Source: Monosporascus cannonballus (taxonomy: Eukaryota; Ascomycota; Sordariomycetes; Xylariales). Taken from it: DNA of 64,000 bases. Below the pieces are notes generated by a model. The model saw only the letters and a program-made list of their open reading frames with translations, was not told where the DNA came from and did not search any database. Of this stretch, positions 48,045 through 60,400 are shown piece by piece. The DNA lies in assembly GCA_004154925.1 (NCBI GenBank), contig QJNS01000135.1:146983-210982 (forward strand), written 5' to 3'. Numbering within the stretch: position 1 is the first letter of the stretch; each line of letters opens with the position of its first letter. A program made the translations under genes and the position numbers.

Positions 48045-49099
48045 TGCCACTGTGTTGAAGTCAGGCCCGCCTGATATGCTATTCCGATCGGAGTATTGGG
48101 TGATTTTAAGACTTTATTTATATATAACGAGCCCAGCTGGACATGATGCCCTAAGCTTGTCAAATGCGCCCTTCCCCGCACCTGGGAGGGGCAGAATTTT
48201 TAGTAGTCACCCAGGCCGTCTCCTGGATGCCCTATAGGGCGCAAGCGACGAAGAATGACGGCGTTGAACGAACTACTATACCGTGAAAGGATATGATGCT
48301 CCTGATGAAGTGCACTACTAATCCCGCGATGGTTTGGAGTCACTGCTCCACATGCATTCGCTTGGTGGGCCTTCTAAGAGATGTAGATTGGCCAGCTACC
48401 CATTGGTTACCTAAACTCTGCTGTGGCCGACCGTAACCCAAAGAGTGTCTATCTCGTATATTGAATTGGACTTTAATTAATAGTGGTGTGGAAATGAATA
48501 CAAGGAAGTTGTGGTTTGTCGCTTATTCTTCGCGTTCCACTGTGAAAATCTGCAGTGTTCTGCAACGGCATCAGACGCCATGGTTCCTTGACGAGGATAA
48601 CTACCACCCTTCTATTAGATGGCGTCATATGCTTCAATTTACGGACCAATCACCCCTACAAGTCGTCCAGTTACCCCTTTCCTAACCCCTACTTCCGCCC
48701 CTATTCTGACCCTAGTTTCAACCCCTATTCTAACATGATCATGTTGGGGCAAGGTGGAGGGTAATAACCACGGATAAGATCATGGCCAATCTTGCGTAGC
48801 GAGCACAGTCGCATCCGCTTCGACCGTAGAGGTAGAGTATCTGAGTGACCAATAATATAACGTATCTTGAGTGCGAAGGAACCACCTAACCAAACTAATG
48901 GCACAATTCAAAGAGTGTGTGACTACATAATGCTGTGGACTCAATGCCTCAAGACTCAAATACCGTACTTGTAATGACATCCCTCCACTCTTCAAGAATC
49001 TCCTAATCTGCACAGTATTCCAGTTGCCGGCAGAGAGTATCTCCGTTCGGAACCTTCTAGGCTCGGCTAAGAGGGTCTTGATATCTAGGTGTGCTGTCT
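48045..49099. other. Intergenic
   Basis: Includes the GFA promoter. Around 48,670-48,740 there is a degenerate CCCCTATT-like pyrimidine stretch of six or so imperfect units, too irregular to call a satellite. No gene supported. Confidence 0.4.
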
Positions 49100-49695
49100 C
49101 TCAGCTCAGGCTTTCTTCAAGGCCTATAGTGGAATCTTGTTACTAGAAATTTGGCCATACTGGAGGGGCAGTTTCACCTATATGTCACCTTCAATGGCAA
49201 ACTTAGAGCCAACGTCGTCAGCAACTAATGCATGGCCGACCCAGCCAGCCAAGGAGCTTATGAATACCACCGTGCCTGTTGTTCTCTCGCGGAAATGGGG
49301 TAGCATGGCGCGCGTAACTTTGGTGGTGCTAAAGACATAGTATCAAACTGGGCGGAGAGCTGTTCTGGTGTGAATCATGATTAGCAGGTCATAACAAAAC
49401 TTGTGACCAGATATTGACGTGTTCTAGCTCCTCTAAGGCGCCGCCTGTAGTGTGACCTGCGTTGTGGACAAGAACATGTATTGTACCGTAATGTTGATAG
49501 CTTCATTAAAGGTTCTTCGACAGATTCCGCTGGTGGGTATCGAGTTCTAAAATAGCTGCACCAGCCCTGTTAGGTATTCCAGCTTCTCGAGCTTACGTCC
49601 AGTTGCGATGATGTAATCCCACGCTCGAGGATCTGGTTTGGAAACTCCCTAAACCAAGAGGAGCTACCAGTAATAAGCCAGATAAGGTGCCACAT
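49100..49695 (-). pseudogene. Short-chain dehydrogenase/reductase (SDR), broken
   Basis: From the ATG at 49695 the translation reads as the N terminus of a classical SDR: LIWLITGSSS at the nucleotide-binding site, then in other frames IIATGRKLEKLE, AGAAILELD, VLVHNAGHTTGGALEELE and VTRAMLPHFRERTTGTVVFISSLAGWVGH. The pieces are in the right order but in different frames, with in-frame stops, and the TGxxxGxG glycine motif is altered (Trp in place of a Gly). The sequence fades before or at the catalytic YxxxK, leaving only the first half to two thirds of the usual 280-300 residues. Clearly non-functional; related fungal SDRs act on small carbonyl substrates. Confidence 0.8.
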
Positions 49696-52600
49696 TTCAG
49701 AAGGGGATATCTTAAGGTGATTTCTGTATGATTAAGGTGGTAATGTGTAGGTGAGAGTCAATAAGAGAGTGAACAAGACTACCGATGGATTGCGTATTCT
49801 TATAGACACTGGATGTTGCCAAGATGATTTTAATAAAACATACCAGATTCTTATGGCAGTGTGGTGAATTCATATAAGGTATCTAGAGGGTTGCCTATAT
49901 TTATTAAGACGCATCCAGTAGCTATCTACGCAAGATGGTGCATTCTAGTATCACAGCTTCTTAATAGGTACTTACGGAGCAGGCGGGAGCGGAAGAGAGC
50001 TGACTTCGACGGAGGGGATAGGACTTAAACGGGATGGGGCGGACGGGATAGGGGTGAGCGGAGATTTCTACAGCATTTTCCAGAATGTGACAACGTAGGA
50101 TATAGTATTTATTAGCAGCTAACCCTGTAAATGCAATTTTGCATCACTGTAGCCGTTGCAACTGGCTAATCTTGTCTTGAAAGCCATTTTGGGGTCTCTG
50201 CCAGAGCCATGATAATCTACTAAGTATACCATTTAGTGAAGATCCGAACAGTTTTTATGAACTAGGTTGTCTCTTCCGCTCTTTGTGTCATTATTATCCT
50301 GTCGTTTCAATTTTCCTCATCCCTGCAACTATTATGGACAAAAGGAGAGTCGACAGCTTATCACCCTTCGCCATCTACCGTAATCCCAGACCAAACTGTA
50401 CGAGACCAGACTGTACATATGCAAGGCTTAATTAAGGCCGTAAAGTATGTGAATTACCTATTAAGTATAGTCCGGTCCGTTGCCCTCGACACCGCCACAA
50501 AATGCCCTGAGCTTGTTAGGGTAGAATAAGTGAAGAATTGGGAGAGGGACACGTTCGATTCGGCTGCTGGTGGCCGTCTAGGATTGTCCCAGTGTTCGTA
50601 CAGAATAGGCTGCACAGTACGCCCTGCTGAAACAGCGCAAGAGCTGTCAGCAAAACGTAGACGTCAAAGAGCGTCCTGCGAAGATGACATAAAAGAACAA
50701 CACCGGTGTCGATGAAAAATGTTCGGTCTGCCGTCCGAGGGGCCAAGACCAGGCGTGGGCCTGCATCATGGCCCGTCCAGACCAGTCATTTCCAGCTGCC
50801 AGCTCAGGATGCAGTACCACGGGCAGCGAACCGCTTCTTATAATACAAAACTGCGCAACACAAGGCGAAGCAACAACTGAACTGTCTTGCATATATTCTA
50901 CCCCACGTGGTGCAGAACTTTTCAACAGCGTCTCGTCATGCCAAGTGTAAAGTACCATGCGATCGTAGCCCTCTCGTCTCGCGTTCATCTCGTTCCCGGT
51001 CGCGCCAACAAACAGGACGACAGACGCTTTCGAAACCGCGTTGGGTCGGATTGGAAAGGCTTCAGTGGACTTTAGTTGTATGGCTAACTCTTTCAATGCA
51101 TTCCTATCCTATCGTTTTTGCGCAAGCCGAGGGGCTGCCTGAGCTGCGAGCATTTCGCAAGGGAAAGGTGCACGGAAGCCTGGGTCAAGTCTGGATTTGG
51201 ATTGGCTAAGATTGCCAGACTAGGGTTGCTTAGCAATTTGATATGCTTGGAAACCTTCTACGCATGCGTGTGTCCAGGATGCTCAAACGTCGCAGCATTT
51301 TGCGCAAATGCGCATTTCGTAAGCGCGAGTAACTGCTTATCTCATTGGACCTTCCCTGCTCACAGTTAGGCTGATCGCGAGAAAAGGTTGCATAGAGTAT
51401 GAGAAGTGATAATTGTCTGACTACAACTAAGCTCTAGGGAGCCGTAGCTAGGAAGCTCTCTATATACTGTGAGCGCGCCGGAACAAGGTTTTTCCGAGGT
51501 GCTGTGGAGCTTGATGACGAACACAGATACCCCTATTCCACGACAGCTTCACTTTGATTGGTGAGGAGTTTACATATATATTCTTCGATTCCCACCGCCA
51601 CAGAGATCATGCATGTCTTTGAGATCGTACTTCTCTGACACGCACAAGTCCAGCTCTATCACAATATCTTGTTCTTGGTTCTCCTCTATCAGTCAGGTAT
51701 TGATTACATCTCTGTGTAGTAGTCGTCATAGCTCACTGGCTGATCGCAACAATGCCTAATTCTGTAGATGTTACCTACCACTGGCCATCAAGGCTTTGTG
51801 ATTATAATGAGGAATGGGATGCATCCTTGGCAATGCCTTGGGAAGAGGATGGCACTATTACTGGTGTGAGTGCTCCTATTCGTTTGGAATCCCAGAACAG
51901 TGGGTTTTCCATGATGGATCAGAGCCGCTTGCAGCCTCGGTCGATACCGGACCACTGAGACACAATCAGTGTGTTCAATCCTTGGTCGTCAATTTCCAAG
52001 GAAATTCGTCATATCTCCCGAGGCCTGGAAAACCTAGCAATCTCCTCTAGAGACTGAGGAGTCATTCCACTACTCCGTCGGACGACATGTGGACGAATGG
52101 ATAATGACGAGCACGGCTCACTTCGTGCACGACATTGATGGTCAAAATTTCTACCTCGACTATCATAATCAGACAGACTCAGGACCCTTGTTGGCAAAGG
52201 AGCGCACCGTTACTGTGCGTTTGCTTTCCATGCAAACAACTCCTAGCGGGACTGTCGGCAGCCAGCAACCATCTGCAACACTACGCTGGGTGGGTGACAA
52301 CTTGCGGGCTCTCGAGCCTTTGGGAGGAGGCTTCATGCGCCGAGGGAGCGGATCCTACCTTCTTCCCGAACGCTGGGATGAACACGTAACGCGGCATTCA
52401 AGGTTTGTACCCTGGAAAGTTCTCAGACGTTATATTCTGGGGCCCCTTCGCTAACAGCTACATAGAACCACTCCGTGTTTTCTTCATGTCTAAATGCCGA
52501 GTTGAGCAGCAGCAGCTTGAATTAGGAGACGCACATTTGTTTGGAGGGGTGATAAAACCTACGCGAAGAAATCAGGTGTTCCCGTAGTCCCTTTAGGCGA

Positions 52601-53223
52601 GAGGTTAGTGCCTGGATTGTCTTAATGTCTTACAGCAGTTCGATGACGTGAGTCAGAATCAATTAACCGTGAATGCGTCTTCTAGCTCGTCTGAGTCAAA
52701 CTCGCTGCTCCCCTTGCGTTGATACTTCCACTCCCCAACAACGACCGAACGGTTTCCTCCTTTCTCTCCATATCGAGTGGACTATCACAGACATTTGGGA
52801 ACCGAATACATAGCATTTCCCTCCTGGCCGACGGCATTCCCCGCAAGACTGCTACTCTGTAAAGGGGCGACCTCGCGTTTCGGATCGATACACTCGACAA
52901 TGACCGGGACCAGTCAAATGGCACGTGAGATTCAAGTCATGTCGACGACTCAACGCGACGAACAGCACGCCACCGCGCATACTAACGGTATTGATGCACG
53001 AATTAACTCCAGTGAACTTCTATCACTAATAGCTAGGCAGATACCAAATGAAGGCCAAGAGAAACGCGGTACAGCGTGGTGGTGTCCACGGGTAGTTGAT
53101 TGTCTTCGGGCAAGAACCTGTATGATCGATCGGGTGCTGTGGCAGGCAGGCAAGAGGAGGATGTTTGCAGTCCAATCATAGGCATTGGGCCCGTTACTAA
53201 CACAAGTACGGATTCAGTTCACG
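49696..53223. other. Gene-poor stretch with possible relics
   Basis: No intact gene. Protein-like pieces occur on the plus strand at 51,752-51,958, 52,089-52,454 and 52,405-52,587 (the last contains YPGKFSDVIFWGPFANSYIE) and may be parts of one decayed gene, but I recognise no family. A minus frame at 50,647-51,096 (149 codons) and a plus frame at 52,777-53,181 (134 codons) have no domain. 49,700-50,500 has no frame at all. Confidence 0.35.
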
Positions 53224-54258
53224 ATGGATAGGTTCGGCGATGGGGAGTTTCTAGCTAGTAGCGCTGAAGTGCCAGGCAGAGCAGATGTTCAAGCTGCCAG
53301 AACTGGGTGAGTTACTGACGGCCCACAGATTGCTTCCTTGGGGACTTAAGCATCAAATACTCTACGGCAGTGAAGGAAGCGCCCGCGCTAGTAGTTTTGG
53401 TTCTGCAGCACCGAAGAAGATGTGGGATCAGCAGTCGTTATGCGCACTGATCTGAATGACCGGACGGCATCGGTCTCCCTTGAAAGTGACAAGAAGTTCG
53501 CCTGCCCATTTTGTAAGCATGACCCAAGAAGGTTTGGATCGCGGCGGACGTGTGTCGGGCGAGGGTTTTCCACCATTCACAGGCTGAAGTGAGTATCAAC
53601 GTGTCATCTGCTCGCCATAGTTGCTCTCATATTGACGTTTGCTCTAAGGGAACACCTCTACCGGAAACATGCTGCCCCTCGGCGTAGCTGCAACCGCTGT
53701 CTTTCGCCGTTCAAATCCGCTTCCGAGCTCCTCAGGCACCAGAGATCAGCACAAGCATGCATTGTCGTGCCAGACAGCCAGTCTGTTGGAATCATGACTA
53801 CGGCGCAGCGGGAGAAGATTCGGTCAAAGCGGAAGGCAAAGCCAAGCGTGACCGAGGAGGAGAAATGGGTTGCCATCTACCGCATTCTTTTCCCGAATGA
53901 GTTCCCGGAGAACGTACCGTCACCCTGTGAGTGCCATGCCTAGGCATACAGGATTCCTTAGTCTGACATTGTACTAGACTATGATCTAAGCAACGACCCG
54001 GCCATCATCTTGCAACCAGGGGCCTCTCCCAACTCCGACAACTTCTTTCGACAACACTTCGAGGAGCTGCTCAAGACCGGTCTTCCACTGGACATTGAGC
54101 AGAGCTTTGAGGGCGAGATCCGAACCCAGCTCAGTTCTGGAGATGGCTATGAAGACATGGTGAGGAATATCGTCGGTGCAGCTCGTAGGCTTCCGCTGAG
54201 GTTGTTTCAGCGCTACGAGCAGCAGCGCGGCGCTCGAGATGTGGAGGGCGAGGCCTAA
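53224..54258 (+). CDS. Fungal zinc-finger protein (degenerate C2H2 pair)
   Basis: Four exons, 53224-53306, 53409-53588, 53649-53926 and 53978-54258, give 273 aa. Introns of 102, 60 and 51 bp all start GTGAGT and keep phase. Exons 2-3 encode FACPFCKHDPRRFGSRRTC, the HRLKEHLYRKH helix, then RSCNRCLSPFKSASELLRHQ: the paired, atypical C2H2-like fingers of a large fungal family whose members usually continue with an EEKWVAIYRILFP-type segment, also present (before the last intron). The final exon is an acidic to amphipathic tail. These proteins are assumed to be nuclear regulators, but none is well characterised. Exon 1 (MDRFGDGEF) is inferred from its splice site; an alternative start is the in-frame ATG at 53440. 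Confidence 0.7.
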
Positions 54259-55296
54259 GATGATGCGACTCTGCCGATGCGTCAGCTCAACCCTGATGCT
54301 ATCTGGGGCCATCGGGGCTAGAGAAAACCGGTGCTCTGGGTATCTAGTTCTGTCGGCATGCCCCCATCCGCTAGACTTACCACGTTCACTGAATCGACCA
54401 TCTTCCATGTTGAAGGACTTCGAGAGATGAAGGACACTTGAGATGGTGCGAGGGCTCCTGATGGTCATTTTGGACTTGAGACTGGCTAGATAGTTATGTC
54501 TTCCTTTTCTTCAGCAGCTTTATCTGCCTCTTTCTTTCTCTTATTCTCGAACTCATGTTTCATAGGACAGAATCATAGATTAGGAATACCCAGATGGAGT
54601 TGTATTTCTGGAAGAGTTCGGAAGGAAGAAATACACTGGGGACTCTGAGCTCAAAGGAGAGGGATAAGTTCTGGAAACTGTGACGGACGGTGGTTTGAGG
54701 ATACGGATCCCTTTTTCGTTGTCCTTCGATCTCTCAAGTAACATCTGGCTCTATTCTCCTCGTTCAACCAAAAAGTAAAACAAAGCACCCAAGTACATGT
54801 CCGCACTGCCCCTTAATGCGGCTTAGCATCTTGGCCCTCCTCCACTTCCTCAGCCTCTCGTGCTTCGTTCATGTTCCACTTTCATCGCTGACTAGATGGG
54901 GGCAGCTCGGGGACTAGGCGGGTGCATTCAGGGGGTCAAAGTTGCCTAGCACACTTCGGTGTGCTGCACAGGAGTCCTCCGATCCTGTGCTCCGTAGCGA
55001 TACATCGGCTCGGACGTGATGGCAGAAGGTGGTTAGATGCGAACTTGACTCGTCCATTGCTACCGCGAACTGCAGTTTAGAGCGCATTTGTCTGCCTTGT
55101 CACCACCTTCTACATTGCGGCCGAATGTTCCTAAACGCACTTTCAGGGGCTATCCTTGATTTTATTTGGGTAGGGGGCAGGCTGAATTTGGGGCCATGTG
55201 GTTATGGACATCAGAGGTACCGTTAGATCGCACCACACATCGGCCGAGTGTGATATACCAAATCTGGAAACGACCCCATTTGACTGAAAGTATATA
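54259..55296. other. Intergenic up to the transposon
   Basis: Normal composition, no gene seen. It ends with TATATA at 55291-55296, whose last TA is the expected target dinucleotide of the adjoining Fot1/pogo-type transposon. Confidence 0.45.
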
Positions 55297-55339
55297 AGTC
55301 AAACACCCGGTCAACGCACCACCCCCTCAACGCCCCACC
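55297..55339 (+). repeat. Left terminal inverted repeat of the Fot1-like transposon
   Basis: Begins AGTCAAACACCC directly after TA; pairs with 63962-64000 over at least 39 bp with a single C/T mismatch. Confidence 0.92.
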
Positions 55340-55461
55340 GAATTTTCGAGACACCCAACGCACTAACCCTAACTTCAACTATATATATCTTCATCAAATA
55401 ACGTCTTATTGGAAAAAGAATAATACCTTCTTAATCTCCAAAATCAGGCGATTCTAACGAT

Positions 55462-57032
55462 ATGGAACTTGCTGCTTAATTGCGTACTGCGAAGGCGATT
55501 AACGAGGTCGCAAATGGGAGGTCCATCCGAACGGCTTCCAAGTTACACCAGGTCGAACGTACTTATTTTCGTCGCAGAATCGACGGCATACGGACCCGGG
55601 AAAAACGTAACGAAAACCATCAGAAGGTACCCAAGGTCCTGGAAAACCATTTAGCTAAATAGGTCGTAATCCAGGGCCAGCTTGGATACGTTCCTCCCTA
55701 TTCCCGATTCCGTACGTACGCGTAACGCCTTTTTATTAATCCCGGCAATCGCGAACGGCTAAAAAAAAATAAATAACGCGATTTTTTTTAACGTTATTAT
55801 GAAATTAAGATTTTTAAAGGTCGGGTTATTAATTATCGGCGCTTAAACGGGGTTACCGAAACCGTATATATCGTATTATTTAACCGCTTAATTTTGCCGG
55901 AAATACAAAAAATATATTTCCGGAATAAATATAACGCGGACGAATTCGAAATAATAAAAAACATAGGAAAAATTGTTTCGTATTTAATAAAACTTTTAAA
56001 AGGTTTATTTTCTTAAAATATCTTTAAACGCGCCTGGATATCCGTTATAACCTATATTAACGCAAATAAACGTATTTTCCTTCTATTAATTATATTTAAC
56101 GGCGTTAACGTATAATAATAATAATTTCCCGATATGGAAAATTAACCATATAAAAATTAGTATTTTACGATATTTTCAAATAATTGGACTAATATTAATA
56201 TTAAATTAAAATAATCACGAAAGGTATTTATTTTTTATATTAAACTTATTAATTCGCAGAAATAAAAGTTTCTTATTATCGATAGCTATAATAGCTATAT
56301 TATTAAAGAATTTATATAAACCTACTTAATTAACAAAATTTATATTGTTTTTTTGCCTTTATATTTATCGTACGTATAATAACCGCTTAATATAGGTGTT
56401 TTTTCCGTCCTAAAGCGCAAGTTCTATTATTAGTTCCGGGAGCGTTATTATGGAAAAATTTCGGAAATAATAAACAAAACGGACTTTCTATGGGCGTTTG
56501 CCAAAGCCTAAAAAAAGGTTATAAAGATTTTATAATACATAATAAATGGCTTTAAGGCGACAGAAATATAACCTATTAATCGAAATAAAGCTTTAAAAAG
56601 CAAATATATAAAGAAGAACGAAAGTACGGAAAATCGATTAACTGCCGAATCGTTTATTATTCCATAACAGCCCGATTTTCTTTCGCTATTTATTTTAATA
56701 GGTTTTAATATACTTAAATCTTTAAGAGATATAAAGATCTTTAAAAAACCTTAATTAAGATTAACCCAGCTTTCGGGAAAATTACCGTTCGGCTTTTTTT
56801 TCGTAAAATTAACAAAATATTTAACATATTTAATAGCGAATTAACCGCCTTCGAAACTTATAACAATTAATTAATTTTAGCCTTTAAAAAAGTACGCTCA
56901 AAAAAACTAAGGAAGATAAAAGTTAACCTTAATAAAAAATTCGTACGGCTAAAAAACGTTAGGCAAATAAAGGCCGGGCTAAAGGGTAACGCGTAAGGAC
57001 TTTCCGTTATCATTTCGCAAAACGAAGCCCAA
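55462..57032 (+). pseudogene. Fot1/pogo transposase, RIP-inactivated; last codons at 63810-63878
   Basis: From the ATG at 55462 the frame reads as an N-terminal helix-turn-helix (RTAKAINEVANGRSIRTASK) and CENP-B-like DNA-binding region, broken by TAA after four codons and by TAG and TAA further on; each is one C-to-T or G-to-A change from a sense codon. Downstream, degraded sequence follows a DDE_1 domain, with a recognisable SYNSYI block (a degraded H-N-S segment) and VFLPLYLSYV near 56,290-56,380. The C terminus ends at the LTR junction in QNEAQ (57018-57032), and the coding sequence resumes after the retrotransposon at 63810 (NEGNKKSE), ending with TAA at 63876-63878. At least one frame change also lies between start and end. 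Such transposases cut and paste the element at TA sites. Confidence 0.85.
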
Positions 57033-57427
57033 TGTTATGACCTAACGGTCTTGGCTTCTTCTCGGACGGTCAGGACCACAAGAGGAACGGGTCCCACCCT
57101 AGCCAAGACGTCACGTAACTAGCTCAAAGGTCTTAAAGCGCCAAGCACCTTGAGCTCTTTAAGCCAGCAAAAGGGCTTAAAGGACTTAAAGATCTTAAGG
57201 GTTTAAACCGCTTAAACATTTTGAGCCAAGATAAAAATATATACGTTCGTTATTTCCATAATTTAAATAATTTTAATTTATAATAATATTTTATTACCTA
57301 AAACATTTTTGGTATTACGAAACGTAATACGTTATTATATTTATTATTTAGATTCCTATAATATTTTTATTAATATAAATTTATTAATTTAAGGTTTAAT
57401 AATTGGTTAAATTATAAAGCTATTATA
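57033..57427 (+). repeat. 5' LTR of the right-hand retrotransposon
   Basis: Starts TGTTATGACC and ends TATTATA. It matches 63410-63804 at equal length (395 bp), differing mainly by C/T and G/A changes. It also matches the second half of the left LTR at 1317-1689. Confidence 0.9.
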
Positions 57428-60400
57428 TATTATAAGTTTTTATTTAATAATACCGTTAAACTCTAAATAATATTTAATATTATTAAAATATTAATTAATA
57501 TTTAAAAAACCCTTATTTAATAATTTTAGGTTCGAATTCGGGAATTGGAAAAAGAAGTTCGATAATTTAGGGTTACGTTTGCCTAATCTTTTTTTGTTCG
57601 TATAAAGCCGAAAAAACCAGAACCTTACGATAAAAAAAATAACTTTTAAATTTTTTTAATTTAGGCATAAATTTATTTTTGTTTTTTAAATTTTAATAAC
57701 TTAACGGATATAATTTTAATAACTTAACGGATATAATTTTAATAATAAAAATATGCCTAATAAGAAATGCGGTTAATTGGTTTAAACCTATTATGAAAAA
57801 CTTTTTGGAAATAAAATAAATAAATAAGAAAAATTTTATTAACGAGATTTTTTCGATTTATATTAATTTCGAAAATAAAATGCATAATAATTTCGGTAAT
57901 CCGAATAAAAAATAATTAACGGCTTAATAATTCTTATAATTCCGATAAAAAGGATTTGCGTTTAAATACGCCCTAATCTTTAAAAATTTTGCGGTTAAAG
58001 CAAAATAAAAAAATAATAAAGTTAATACCTTTATTAATATATTTTATAAAAGGCTAAAGGATAATATAAAAAATAAGATTATTCGAATTAAACGATTAAT
58101 TACTTTAAATTAATATATCGCAAAAATAATTAAAATTAATAATTAATAATTTGAAAAGCGATAAAAGAAAAAACGATAATATATTTTGTATTCGGGATAT
58201 AAGTTTAATTAGGAGAAGAAAAAAAACGTACCCTTTATTTTTTACGGAACGGCGTTAAGATTTATAAAATTTAACGTTACTTACAGATAAAATTAGAGCC
58301 AGATTAAATACTTTAATTATGATAAAATAAAATATAAGGTTTATAAATATAAAAAACCTAAAAAATTACAATAAAATAATTAAACCCTTATATCAGAAAG
58401 ATAATTCAAAAATAATTAAGAAAACGATAATAAAGCTACTAATATAATTTAAGTTAAGTACGTATTAAGTTTTAAACAAAAAGTCTAATAAGGATTATTA
58501 CGATAAGAAATCCGACGAAAAATGCGAAAAGTCAAAAAGCTGGTTTAATAAATAACGTAAGCATAATAAAAGGCATTATAAGGATAATTACGTAAATACC
58601 AGAGTTAAATAAAAAAATTTATCCCGGAATACCCGATCAATATGGTAAAATGTACGTTATATACTGTCGACGACGAAAATATCCCGATTACGAAAAATGG
58701 AAATAATATATTTATGCACGAATTACCTATATGTATTACGAAAAATTCGATTTTTCAAACCGTACCGGGCATAATAAGAATAATAAGTAATGGTATTAAC
58801 AGTTTCGAACCATAACCCCAAAAATATTTAATAACTGGCCGAAGCAAAAAATTGGCCCGAAAAAAAATAATGCCCGTAAGAAAACCCTTTTCGTTATTAT
58901 GAATAATATAATTACTAAACGGAAAAGGAGTTAATTTAGCGTACGGTAAAAAAATACTGTTAAAAAACTATTACGGATTTTTATTTTTAATTGGCATTTA
59001 TTATAGACCTTTACGAAAAAAAGGCTATTAAAAAAAGATATGTTAATTTATAAAAGATTTTTAAAACAATAACCAAAATAACGTATAATAGAATGCAGTT
59101 GCAAATATAAAAAATAAATTATTCGATAAGAAAAAAAACTATAAAAAAACCAAGAATAATTAATACGGTTCGAAAGAATAACATGCCGATAATAACGATA
59201 AATATAATAACTTAACGCGTTAAACGAAAAAATATAAGCAAAGTTCGACCAATTCGAACAAAAGTTAAAAGAAAAAAGTTACCTGTAAATAAGCTGTAAA
59301 ATAACAAAACCTAAAGAAATTAAAGAGAATTTCCGAAAACGGTTTTAAATGCGACGATAAGAAACGTTAATAACCTTATTATTTTGGACATACGAATCGG
59401 AACATATTGGTATACCGTAATAATAAATTATAAAATTTTAAGCGGAAATTATATTATACCGGATATAATTAATAAGTTTAAATTATTATAAAAATATAAA
59501 TTAAAACTTTATATAGCAATAAATGCCGAAAATTAGGAATTTACTTACGATAACGAAAAGATTATACGTAAAATTAATTATTTCGAAATTTTTGTCCAAA
59601 GATAATACCAAACGGTTAATTTTGATATCGTTTTATTCGAGAATTACGATATGATTTTAAGATTATGATAGATACGTTAATACGGAATTTTAATTAATAG
59701 CGGAATTGGCCAAATAAAATTCGTTTTATTTCTTATTAATAAATAAAAAACGAAAAAATTAAAATCTTAATATTTAATCGATAATAACGATAAATGCAGG
59801 CATAAAGATACGACAAATACCTTATTATCCAAAAAAACAAAATATAAAAAAATGGGTATTAAAGAAAAATATGACGTATTATTATTATTATCAAAGCAAA
59901 ATTAAAATAATTAAATAACGATTTAAAATAATAAAAATAATAGTTTAAAAAATTAGAAAACCTAATTAATATGTTATTATAATATTATAAATACGAGCAG
60001 CTTTTTAGGAAAAAGCTTAACATAAAGTTATTAGAATATAATAAATAAAATTACGAAATAATCCTTAAAAAAAGATCTTTAACGAAATTTTACCTTATTT
60101 ATAATTTTAACGGAAACGAATTACGCATTTTCAGAAAATACTTAAAAAATTGGTTATAAAAAGGATAAATTCGACTTTCGAAATTACCAGTAAAATACCT
60201 TATGTTTTTCGTATTTAAAAAGAATAAAAAATTACAATTTGTGATTAATTATTAATAATTAAATAACGTTGTTATTAAAAATTAAATATTATTACTTTTA
60301 ATTACGGAAATAAAAAATCGACTTTACGGAACCAAATAGTTTATAGCATTTAATCTTAAAGATAGATATAACCTTATTAGAATTAAAAAAGAACATAAAT

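Noticed and set aside
48665..48745. CCCCTATT-like and CCTAACCCC strings resembling telomere repeats
   Set aside because: Units are irregular and no true TTAGGG/CCCTAA array exists, so not an interstitial telomere.
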